From Micromonospora sp. 15K316 (GTDB lineage: Bacteria; Actinomycetota; Actinomycetes; Mycobacteriales; Micromonosporaceae): a DNA stretch of 64,000 nt. Position 1 is the stretch's first letter; each line of letters starts with the position of its first letter. The DNA is taken from positions 62,001 through 126,000 of the forward strand of contig NZ_SMKG01000001.1 in the NCBI RefSeq assembly GCF_004348525.1. Reading direction: 5' to 3'. Below are positions 16,533 to 24,111 of this stretch, one piece after another. The position numbers were made by a program, and so were the translations under genes. Below the pieces are notes generated by a model. The model did no database searches. It had not been told where the DNA came from and was given only the letters and a program-made list of their open reading frames with translations.

Positions 16533-17603
16533 ATGGCAAGGCATCGCACGCAGGCGGTGACGTTGAGCGACGTCGCGCGTCGAGCCGGCGTCTCCGTCGC
16601 CACCGCCTCGAAGGCGCTCAACGACCGCGGTGAGGTGGCGCCGGCGACGCGGGAACGCGTGCTCAGGGCGGCGAGTGAGCTCTCCTTCCAACCGAACGCT
16701 CTCGCCCGGGGACTGATCTCCGGTCGCACCCGCACCATCGGCCTGCTCACCGACGAGCTCGGGGGCCGTTTCTCCATCCCGATCCTGCTCGGCGCGGAGA
16801 ACGCCCTCGGCAACGAGCAGATGTCGGTGCTGCTCTGCGACGCCCGGGGCGACGCCATCCGCCGGCAGCACTACATCCGTACGCTGCTCGCCCGCCGGGT
16901 GGACGGGTTCATCCTGGTGGGCGACAGCAACGACGTACGGCCGTCGCTGACCCGTGACATCCCCGTCCCGGTCGTCTACGTCTACGGCGAGTCCACCGAC
17001 CCGGACGACGTCTCCCTGCTGGCGGACGACGAGGGCGGCGCCCGCCTCGCCGCCGAGCACCTCGTCGCCCTGGGCCGCCGCCGGATCGCACACGTCACCG
17101 GGCCGCACAGCTACCGGGCGGCCCGCGACCGAGTCACCGGGCTGCGCGCCGTGCTGGCCGAGCACGGGCTGCCGCTCGCCGGCCGGGAGCCGTTGTACGG
17201 CGAGTGGTCGCAGCGGTGGGGCCGCCACGCGGCTCACCTGCTGCTGACCGCCGACCCCGACATCGACGCGGTCTTCTGCGGCAACGACCAGATCGCGACA
17301 GGTGTCGCGCAGACGCTGCTCGACCTCGGCCGGCGCATTCCCGAGGACGTCGCGATCGTCGGCTACGACAACTGGGAGGACTTCGCGACCGACTGCCGCC
17401 CGCCGCTGACCACCGTCGACGTCGACCTGGAGCAGCTCGGGGCGAGCGCGGTCGAGCACCTCTTCTCCGCGCTCGACGGGACGCCGTCGCGCGGCGTCCT
17501 CCGGCAACCCTGCCGCCTGGTCGTCCGCGAGTCCACCGGCCCCGCGACACCACCGGTGCAGCGACGCCCGCCGCAGCCGGACGCACACCGGGCTCAGCCA
17601 TGA
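16533..17603 (+). CDS. LacI family transcriptional regulator
   Basis: A 356-residue LacI-type regulator. The HTH is VTLSDVARRAGVSVATASKALNDRGEV (residues about 9-35), with ALARGLISGRTRTIGLLTDELGG linking to the periplasmic-binding-like sensor domain. The usual C-terminal GYDNWEDFATDCRPPLTTVD block is present. ATG 16533 has GAAAGG at 16521-16526. It differs from the two other LacI genes at 17788 and 33201, which resemble each other more. Palindromes upstream suggest autoregulation. Its target genes are not obvious, since the next plus-strand gene is another LacI regulator. Confidence 0.9.
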   Translation: MARHRTQAVTLSDVARRAGVSVATASKALNDRGEVAPATRERVLRAASELSFQPNALARGLISGRTRTIGLLTDELGGRFSIPILLGAENALGNEQMSVLLCDARGDAIRRQHYIRTLLARRVDGFILVGDSNDVRPSLTRDIPVPVVYVYGESTDPDDVSLLADDEGGARLAAEHLVALGRRRIAHVTGPHSYRAARDRVTGLRAVLAEHGLPLAGREPLYGEWSQRWGRHAAHLLLTADPDIDAVFCGNDQIATGVAQTLLDLGRRIPEDVAIVGYDNWEDFATDCRPPLTTVDVDLEQLGASAVEHLFSALDGTPSRGVLRQPCRLVVRESTGPATPPVQRRPPQPDAHRAQP

Positions 17604-17787
17604 CACCGCCGCCGCGACGACGCCCGCCACAGGCGGCTGCAGACCGGGCGCGGCCGTGAGAGGGTCGGCGGCGCCGAGGGGTCACCGGCCCGGCCCGACT
17701 CGCCGTGGCTCGTCGCAGGCACGCCGACGAAGGGTCGGCCACGCACCGTTAGAGTGATCGGTGTCATCGAGCAGAAGGTGGGACCAG

Positions 17788-18843
17788 GTGCCACGGGGAG
17801 GCTCACCGAGTCAGGCGGGGACCAGCAGCGTGGGTCGGCCCCGCGCCACTGTGATGCGGGACGTCGCGCGGCTCGCCGGGGTGTCGCACCAGACCGTCTC
17901 CCGGGTGCTGAACAACCATCCGAACGTCCGGCAGGAGACCCGCGATCGCGTCGTCCAGGCCATGGAGGCGCTCAACTACCGTCGCAACCTCGCCGCGCGC
18001 ACGCTGGTCACCCGACGCTCCGGGGCGCTCGGCATCGTCGGTTTCGAGAGCACCCTGTTCGGTCCGGCGTCGATGCTGTACGCGATCGAGGACGCCGCCC
18101 GCGCCGCCGGATACTTCGTCAGCGTGGCCACGGTGCGCAGCCTGGACCGGCAGTCGGTGCTCGACGCCGTCGACCGGCTCGCCCAGCAGTCGGTGGAGGG
18201 CATCATCGCGATCGCGCCGAAGCAGGCCGTCACCCACGCGCTCGTGCAGGTGTCGCCGGTGCTGGCGTGCGTCGGGGTGGGCGGTGGCGGCGACGACGAC
18301 GGCGTGCCCACGGTCCGGGTCGACAACCGGGTCGGCGCGGCGCTGGCCACCCGGCATCTGCTGGAGCTCGGCCATGCCACGGTGCATCACGTCGCCGGTC
18401 CGGCGGACTGGCCGGAGGCGGTGGAGCGGGTCGACGGTTGGCGCGACACCCTGTATGCGGCCGGCGCGGTCGTGCCACCGGTACGGCCACAGGAGTGGAG
18501 CGCCCGATCGGGGTACGAGCAGGGCCGGCAGCTCGCCGCCGATCCGGACGTGACAGCGATCTTCTGCGCCAACGACCAGATCGCGTTGGGGGTGCTGCGT
18601 GCGCTGCACGAGGCGGGGCGGCGGGTGCCCGAGGACGTGAGCGTCGTCGGCTTCGACGGCATGCCGGACTCGGAGTACTTCCTGCCGCCGCTGACCACCG
18701 TTCGTCAGGACTTCGCCGAGTTGGGCCGCCGGAGCATCGACATGCTGCTACGCAAGATCGGCTCGGCAGGTCAGCCGCGGGAGCACACGCTGCTGGCCCC
18801 CGAATTGGTCCGGCGGGAGAGCTCCGGCCCGCCCCGCGGCTGA
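17788..18843 (+). CDS. LacI family transcriptional regulator (arabinose-region paralogue 1)
   Basis: A 351-residue LacI-type regulator. The HTH reads MRDVARLAGVSHQTVSRVLN, with a hinge at LAARTLVTRRSGALGIVGFE and a sensor domain with CANDQIALGVLRALHEAGRRVPEDVSVVGFD. I choose GTG 17788 (AAGG nine bases ahead) over GTG 17761. It closely resembles the regulator at 33201 (SHQTVSRVLNNHP, PPLTTVRQDF), so the two paralogues bracket the arabinose genes. One or both probably bind the TGARCGYTMACA sites at 20175, 20254, 23892 and 24071 (inference). It is convergent with the P450 gene, 30 bp away. Confidence 0.88.
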   Translation: MPRGGSPSQAGTSSVGRPRATVMRDVARLAGVSHQTVSRVLNNHPNVRQETRDRVVQAMEALNYRRNLAARTLVTRRSGALGIVGFESTLFGPASMLYAIEDAARAAGYFVSVATVRSLDRQSVLDAVDRLAQQSVEGIIAIAPKQAVTHALVQVSPVLACVGVGGGGDDDGVPTVRVDNRVGAALATRHLLELGHATVHHVAGPADWPEAVERVDGWRDTLYAAGAVVPPVRPQEWSARSGYEQGRQLAADPDVTAIFCANDQIALGVLRALHEAGRRVPEDVSVVGFDGMPDSEYFLPPLTTVRQDFAELGRRSIDMLLRKIGSAGQPREHTLLAPELVRRESSGPPRG

Positions 18844-18873
18844 CCGGCGGCGCGGCGCGTCCCGCCCTGCGGC

Positions 18874-20064
18874 TCAGACGCGCAGCGGCAGTTCGTTGCG
18901 GTGCAGCCGGAACGCGTCGACGTCGCCCGGATCCACGGCGAGCCGCAGGTCGGGCAGCTGCTGGGCGATCCGTTCGAACATGATCCGGCTCTCCAGCCGG
19001 GCCAGGTGGGCGCCGAGGCAGAAGTGGATGCCGTGCCCGAACGCGATGTGCTTGCGGGCATCCGGGCGGTGGATGTCGAACTCGTGCGGTCGCTCGAAGA
19101 CCGCCGGATCGCGGTTGGCGCCCCAGAGCGAGAGCCCCACCCGGTCGAAGGCGGGCACCACTCCCCCGCCCAGCTCGACGTCGCGGAAGGCGAAGCGGGG
19201 CGGCACGATCTCGACTGGTCCCCGGAACCTGAGCGTCTCCTCGACCACCAGCTCCGCCAGCGTGGGGTTCTCGCGCAGGGACTGCCACTGTGACGGGTGG
19301 GTGAGCAGGAGCCGGATTCCGTTGACGATCAGGTCGACGGTGGTCTCCTGCCCGGCGATGAGCAGGAGTTGGACGAGGGCCACGAGCTCGTCGCGGTCGA
19401 GGCGGTCCTCCTGCTCCTCCAGCGCCACCAGCTCGGAGATCAGGTCGCCGGTCGGCTCGACGCGCCGCCGCGCCGCGAGTTCGTCGAGGTAGGCGCCGAA
19501 CTCGACGGTGGCTCTGGGACCGTCCGGGCTGGCCGAGACGATCGCGGCGGACCAGGCGCGGAACTGCCACCGGTCCGGCTCGGGCACACCCACGAGCTCC
19601 GCGATGACGTTCACCGGCACCGGGTCGGCGAGGTCCGCCACGCCGTCGATCCGGCCGCGCCGTCGCGCGTCGTCGACGAGCCGATCGGCCAGGGTGTGGA
19701 TCCAGGGCTCGAGCCGCGCCACCGCGCGTGCCGTGAAGCCGGCGCTGACCAGCCCTCGTAGCCGGGTGTGGTCCGGCGGATCCAGGCTGATCAGCTGTCG
19801 CGCCTCGATCCTGGCCACCTCGTCCGAGCGGTGCCGGTCGGGTTGGTGCGCGACGGGGCGGTGCCGGTGGATCTCGTGCCCGATCGCCGGGTGGCGCAGG
19901 CCCGCCAGCACGTCCGCGTGTCCGGCCACCACCCAGAGCCGGTTGCCCGCCGGGTCGATCTGGAGCACCGGGTGTCCGGCCTCGCGTACCCGGTCGTAGA
20001 AGCCGTGCGGGTCGTTGCGGACCGCCGGATCCCACAGCTCCGACAGGTCGAAACCGGCGGCCAC
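18874..20064 (-). CDS. Cytochrome P450
   Basis: Bacterial class I P450 of 396 residues that would need a separate ferredoxin and reductase. The heme motif FGHGIHFCLGAHLAR carries C349, the I-helix motif is LIAGQETT (Gln where His is more common) and the K-helix ExxR is ETLR. The GTG at 20064 has a GAGGAGG site and starts with the typical FDLSELWDPAVRNDPHGFYDRVR; a longer start adds only basic low-complexity sequence. No redox partner is adjacent. Its promoter (TTGACA/TATGTT, 17-bp spacing) is overlapped by an arabinose-type operator, so it may be sugar-regulated. Substrate unknown. Confidence 0.9.
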   Translation of the reverse strand: MAAGFDLSELWDPAVRNDPHGFYDRVREAGHPVLQIDPAGNRLWVVAGHADVLAGLRHPAIGHEIHRHRPVAHQPDRHRSDEVARIEARQLISLDPPDHTRLRGLVSAGFTARAVARLEPWIHTLADRLVDDARRRGRIDGVADLADPVPVNVIAELVGVPEPDRWQFRAWSAAIVSASPDGPRATVEFGAYLDELAARRRVEPTGDLISELVALEEQEDRLDRDELVALVQLLLIAGQETTVDLIVNGIRLLLTHPSQWQSLRENPTLAELVVEETLRFRGPVEIVPPRFAFRDVELGGGVVPAFDRVGLSLWGANRDPAVFERPHEFDIHRPDARKHIAFGHGIHFCLGAHLARLESRIMFERIAQQLPDLRLAVDPGDVDAFRLHRNELPLRV

Positions 20065-20174
20065 GCTGCCTCCTCGATCCGAGCGTCCACTCCGGCGACC
20101 GCAGCCGCGGCGGCGTCGCGTCGACTGTTCGCAGCAGTGTGGACATGCCGTCGGGCCCGCCGGAACCAGCTGGT

Positions 20175-20186
20175 TGAGCGTTAACA
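20175..20186. promoter_or_regulatory. LacI-type operator, ara site 1 (TGAGCGTTAACA)
   Basis: It differs by one base from the sites at 23892 and 24071. The CG centre and the imperfect dyad are typical of LacI-family operators. Its position over the P450 -10 box implies repression. Confidence 0.6.
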
Positions 20187-20211
20187 TAGATACGTTTCTG
20201 GAACGTGTCAA
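20183..20211 (-). promoter_or_regulatory. Consensus-like promoter of the P450 gene
   Basis: On the minus strand TTGACA (plus 20206-20211) and TATGTT (plus 20183-20188) are separated by exactly 17 bp, matching a housekeeping sigma promoter. The start codon lies about 120 bp downstream. The operator TGAGCGTTAACA (20175-20186) overlaps the -10 box. Confidence 0.65.
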
Positions 20212-20252
20212 ACATCGAACTTACTTGCGCGCAGGGATTGACGGTCGCGTAA

Positions 20253-20264
20253 GTGAACGTTCAC
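20253..20264. promoter_or_regulatory. LacI-type operator, ara site 2 (GTGAACGTTCAC)
   Basis: A perfect 12-bp palindrome with central CG. Bases 20254-20265 (TGAACGTTCACA) fit the same TGARCGYTMACA pattern as the other three sites. It lies 10 bp after a TTGACG element directed toward the GH127 gene. Confidence 0.6.
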
Positions 20265-20670
20265 ACTCCCTGGCAACGGTGGTCTCGTCTGCGGCAGCGC
20301 GCCGCCGCGGGCGAGACCATCTGCGACACCGGCTTCCACGGATCCCGCCAACGCCCCAGATGGAGGAGCCCCGATGGGCTGACGGTGCACCAGAGAGCCG
20401 ATACGACGGGCGGCCCCGGGTCGCCCGGACCAGGCGCGGCGCAGCGGGATGTCCGCTACCGGCCACGGACCTCGTGCCGATCCCGCCCCGCCCGCACAGG
20501 TGTCAGTGCGGGCGATCGCCGTGGAGCTGACCGAACCCCGACTTGCCCCGAGCCGGCGAACCGCCGGCGCCGACGCGAGCAGAGACCAACCGGTCCCGCG
20601 GATCCAGACACCGCGCAGACCCCTGCCCAGGTGGTCTGCCCAGCCACCCCACGCGGAAGGACGATCTTCA

Positions 20671-23600
20671 GTGGCCCAACCCGACAAGCTCTCCGTCAAT
20701 CGACGTCAGCTACTCCAGGCCTCGGCGGTCGGCGCGGCCGCGGTGGCCGGCGTCGCCGCGCTCCCGGAAGCGGCCGCCGCGGCGCCGGAGGCCGCACCGG
20801 CAGCCGGCCTGGCGCCCTCCGGCCCGGCCGCGCCCGATCCCGGCCCCGGCGGCACCGCTCCGGTCCGGCCCTTCCAGCTGCGCGACGTGAAGCTGGGCAA
20901 CGGCCTGCTCCAGGAGAAGCGCGACCGGATGAAGGACTACCTCCGGCAGTACGACGAGCGGCGCTTCCTGGTGCTCTTCAACAACCAGGCCGGCCGCCCG
21001 AATCCCGCGGGCGTCGCGGTTCCCGGCGGCTGGGAGGACGGCGGGCTGCTCAGCGGCCACTGGGCCGGCCACTTCATGACCGGCCTGGCGCAGGCGTACG
21101 CCGACCAGGGCGAGCCGATCTTCAAGACCAAGCTCGACTGGATGGTCGACGAGATCGCCGCCTGTCAGGAGGCGATCACGGCTCGGATGGGCAGCGGCGG
21201 CGGCCCGGGCGGTGGCGATCCGGAGGAGCCGGAGATCGGCCGCACGCCGGGCAGGTTCGGCAGCGGGCTCCGGCTGAACGGCCCCAGCGCGGCGCAGCAC
21301 GTGACCCTCCCGCAGGAGGCGATCAGCCAGCTCACCGACTTCACGATCGCCACCTGGGTGAACCTCGCCTCCACCCAGAACTGGAGCCGGGTGTTCGACT
21401 TCGGCCAGAACACCACAGTCAACATGTTCCTGACCGCGCGTGCGGGCGTCACCGGCAACGCCCCGCGGTTCGCCATCACGACCGGCGGCTCCGGTGGGGA
21501 GCAGCAGATCAACGGCGACGCGGCGTTGCCCACGAACGAGTGGGTGCACCTGGCCGTCACGCTCACGCAGAACACCGGAACGCTCTACGTGAACGGCCGG
21601 GCGGCCGGCACGAACTCGAACATGACCCTCAACCCGTCGCACCTCGGCAACCCCGGGAACCGGTGGATCGGGCGGTCCCAGTACGGCGACGCCTTCCTGG
21701 ACGCGACCCTCGACGAGTTCCACATCTTCGACCGGGCGCTGAGCCAGCAGGAGGTCCAGTCCCTGCTGGACTCGGCGGCGGGCACCACCGGCGGCGGGAC
21801 GATCGCCTGGTACCGGTTCGACGAGGAGGGCGGCTCCACCCTCAAGGACTCCTCGCCCAACGGCCGGGACGCGGGCGTCGTGGCGACCCGGAACGAGACC
21901 GAGCTGTGGATCCCGACCTACCCCGGCTACGTGGGCGCCATTCCGGAGGACGCCGTGCTCCGCCTCGGCCCGCCGAGGTGGGCGGTCTACGGCGGCAACA
22001 AGGACACCAACACCTGGGCCCCCTGGTACACCCAACACAAGATCATGCGCGGCCTGCTCGACGCCTACTACCACACGGACAACCAGAAGGCGCTCGACGT
22101 GGTGGTGAAGATGGCCAACTGGGCCCATCTCGCGCTGACCGTCGGGGACAAGAACCACCCCGACTACACGGGCCCGATCACCCGGGACAACCTGAACTAC
22201 ATGTGGGACCTCTACATCGCCGGCGAGTCCGGCGGCGCGAACGAGGTGTTCCCCGAGATCTACGCGCTCACCGGCGACGCGAAGCACCTGGAGACCGCCA
22301 AGTGCTTCGACAACCGTGAGTCGCTCTTCGACGCCTGCGTGCAGAACCGCGACATCCTCGTGGTGACCCCGGCGAACCGGCCCGGTCGTCGCCGGCCCGA
22401 CCGGCTGCACGCCAACACGCACGTGCCGCAGTTCATCGGGTACATGCGGGTCTACGAGCACACCGGCGACCGGGAGTACTTCCAGGCGGCGAAGAACTTC
22501 TTCGGGATGGTCGTGCCGCACCGCATGTTCGCCCACGGCGGCACGGGCGGGAACTACCCCGGTTCCAACAACAACATCGAGATGTTCCAGAACCGGGGCA
22601 ACATCGCGAACGCGATGGCGCAGGGCGGCGCGGAGACCTGCACCACGTACAACCTCATCAAGCTGGCCCGCAACCTTTTCCTGCACGAGCACGACGCCGC
22701 GTACATGGACTACTACGAGCGGGGCCTGATCAACATGATCACCGGCTCCCGCGCCGACAGCACGAGCGTCAGCAACCCGCAGGTCACCTACTTCCAGCCG
22801 CTGACCCCGGGCGCCAACCGCAGCTACGGCAACACCGGAACCTGCTGCGGCGGGACCGGCCTGGAGAACCACACCAAGTACCAGGAGACGATCTACTTCA
22901 AGTCCGCCGACGGCCGGACGCTCTGGGTCAACCTCTACGCGGCCTCGACGCTGACCTGGGCGGAGAAGGGCTTCACCGTCGTCCAGGAGACGAACTACCC
23001 GCGGGAGGACCACACCAGGCTGACCGTCAACGGCAGCGGCCGGCTCGACATCAAGCTGCGGGTGCCGGGCTGGGTGGAGAAGGGCTTCTTCGTCTCGATC
23101 AACGGCAAGGCGCAGAAGGTCGACGCCAAGCCGGGGCGCTACCTGACGTTGAGCCGTACCTGGCGACGCGGCGACACCATCGACATCCGGATGCCGTTCA
23201 GCATCCGGATCGAGCGGGCGATCGACCGTCCGGACACCCAGTCGATCTTCTGGGGACCGGTCCTGCTCCAGATCCTCGGCAACCCCGGGAACGGGACCTA
23301 CCGCGAGCTCTCCCTCTACGGCCAGCTGAAGCGGGACGGCGACTACGCCCGCTCGGCCATCACGCACGCGAGCACCACGGCGGCGGGAGACCCGCTCTTC
23401 ACCACGCACGACCTCACATTGCGTCCGTACTACATCAGCGACACCCAGCCGGTCTCGTCGTACTTCCGCCGGGTCGAGCCGACGATCGTGTTCGGGTCCG
23501 TCGACACCGGTGTGCCGAACCGCAAGCGCAACGAGGGGCTGCCCAACTACGACGTGCCCGTGGACGGGATCACCTCGCCCGGCACCGACGGCCCGACCTT

Positions 23601-23766
23601 CCTCGACCTGGTGTGGGACCGGGCGCCCTTCGCCAACCACGGTCAGTTCGTGTCGACGGTGACCCTCATCGCCGAGTCGTTCCGCCGGGCGGGGGTCTTC
23701 ACGGCGGTGGAGTTGGCGCGGGTGGTCTCGGGCGCGGCCCGGGCCAACCGGGAGCTCGAGCCGTAG
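20671..23766 (+). CDS. Secreted GH127 beta-L-arabinofuranosidase with inserted LamG domain
   Basis: Exported glycosidase of 1031 residues. The start is GTG 20671 behind GGAAGGA. The leader NRRQLLQASAVGAAAVAGVA is a twin-arginine signal, so the enzyme is probably exported folded, consistent with a metal site. The (alpha/alpha)6 GH127 core keeps the zinc/nucleophile set known for this family: E655 and C657 (AETCTTYNL) and C725-C726 (TCCGGTGLEN), corresponding to Glu, Cys, Cys and the nucleophilic Cys of HypBA1. A LamG/concanavalin-like domain (about residues 191-405) interrupts the core between CQEAITARM and WIPTYPGYVG, flanked by Gly/Pro-rich linkers. Family enzymes release L-arabinose from arabinan or hydroxyproline-linked arabinosides, feeding the importer and AraBDA downstream. 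Confidence 0.9.
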   Translation: MAQPDKLSVNRRQLLQASAVGAAAVAGVAALPEAAAAAPEAAPAAGLAPSGPAAPDPGPGGTAPVRPFQLRDVKLGNGLLQEKRDRMKDYLRQYDERRFLVLFNNQAGRPNPAGVAVPGGWEDGGLLSGHWAGHFMTGLAQAYADQGEPIFKTKLDWMVDEIAACQEAITARMGSGGGPGGGDPEEPEIGRTPGRFGSGLRLNGPSAAQHVTLPQEAISQLTDFTIATWVNLASTQNWSRVFDFGQNTTVNMFLTARAGVTGNAPRFAITTGGSGGEQQINGDAALPTNEWVHLAVTLTQNTGTLYVNGRAAGTNSNMTLNPSHLGNPGNRWIGRSQYGDAFLDATLDEFHIFDRALSQQEVQSLLDSAAGTTGGGTIAWYRFDEEGGSTLKDSSPNGRDAGVVATRNETELWIPTYPGYVGAIPEDAVLRLGPPRWAVYGGNKDTNTWAPWYTQHKIMRGLLDAYYHTDNQKALDVVVKMANWAHLALTVGDKNHPDYTGPITRDNLNYMWDLYIAGESGGANEVFPEIYALTGDAKHLETAKCFDNRESLFDACVQNRDILVVTPANRPGRRRPDRLHANTHVPQFIGYMRVYEHTGDREYFQAAKNFFGMVVPHRMFAHGGTGGNYPGSNNNIEMFQNRGNIANAMAQGGAETCTTYNLIKLARNLFLHEHDAAYMDYYERGLINMITGSRADSTSVSNPQVTYFQPLTPGANRSYGNTGTCCGGTGLENHTKYQETIYFKSADGRTLWVNLYAASTLTWAEKGFTVVQETNYPREDHTRLTVNGSGRLDIKLRVPGWVEKGFFVSINGKAQKVDAKPGRYLTLSRTWRRGDTIDIRMPFSIRIERAIDRPDTQSIFWGPVLLQILGNPGNGTYRELSLYGQLKRDGDYARSAITHASTTAAGDPLFTTHDLTLRPYYISDTQPVSSYFRRVEPTIVFGSVDTGVPNRKRNEGLPNYDVPVDGITSPGTDGPTFLDLVWDRAPFANHGQFVSTVTLIAESFRRAGVFTAVELARVVSGAARANRELEP

Positions 23767-23806
23767 GCCGGCGTACCGGCGACTGACGCACGAGAGTCTC
23801 ACCCGT

Positions 23807-23841
23807 GGGCGGCGGTCCGGTCGACGACCGGGCCGCCGCCC
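23807..23841 (+). terminator. Hairpin terminator after the GH127 gene
   Basis: A 16-bp stem (23807-23822 with 23826-23841, one G-U pair in RNA) and a 3-nt loop lie 40 bp after the stop. No T-tract follows. Confidence 0.75.
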
Positions 23842-23891
23842 CGCGACCGTGCCCGGCACCTCGCGCCGCCCGGGTCGGCGCGCTGCGGCTG

Positions 23892-23903
23892 TGAGCGCTA
23901 ACA
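23892..23903. promoter_or_regulatory. LacI-type operator, ara site 3 (TGAGCGCTAACA)
   Basis: Identical to the site at 24071, 179 bp downstream (also preceded by G). The spacing would permit DNA looping by a tetrameric LacI-type repressor. Confidence 0.65.
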
Positions 23904-24054
23904 GGTGGCACACCTCGGTACGGCCCGGCCGGGTTCGGAGCACGTCGCCCGCGACCACGGATACGTCCACACCTCGACCACGGCGGTGCGGCGGGCCATC
24001 ATGGCCGGTCAGCGGTGTGTGCCAGACCGTTACCCGCATGTTTCCACCCGGGCC

Positions 24055-24083
24055 TTGACGGATGTTTATGTGAGCGCTAACAC
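24055..24083 (+). promoter_or_regulatory. araB promoter with embedded operator (ara site 4)
   Basis: TTGACG (24055-24060) and TAACAC (24078-24083) are 17 bp apart. The operator TGAGCGCTAACA (24071-24082) fills the spacer end and the -10 box, so bound repressor would block polymerase. The rest of the 345-bp gap 23767-24111 holds the terminator and operator copy 3; I see no gene there. Confidence 0.6.
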
Positions 24084-24111
24084 TATGGCCAGGATGTGAG
24101 CGGAGGATGTC

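Larger units (their letters stand above)
20065..20670. other. 606-bp regulatory region between P450 and GH127 genes
   Basis: No convincing gene is present. The left third (20165-20270) holds the P450 promoter, a TTGACG element (20238-20243) that could serve the GH127 gene, and two operator-like sites listed separately. The remaining 400 bp to the GH127 start show no promoter, repeat or hairpin that I would defend; such a long GC-rich leader could be untranslated or hold an unrecognised element. Confidence 0.5.
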
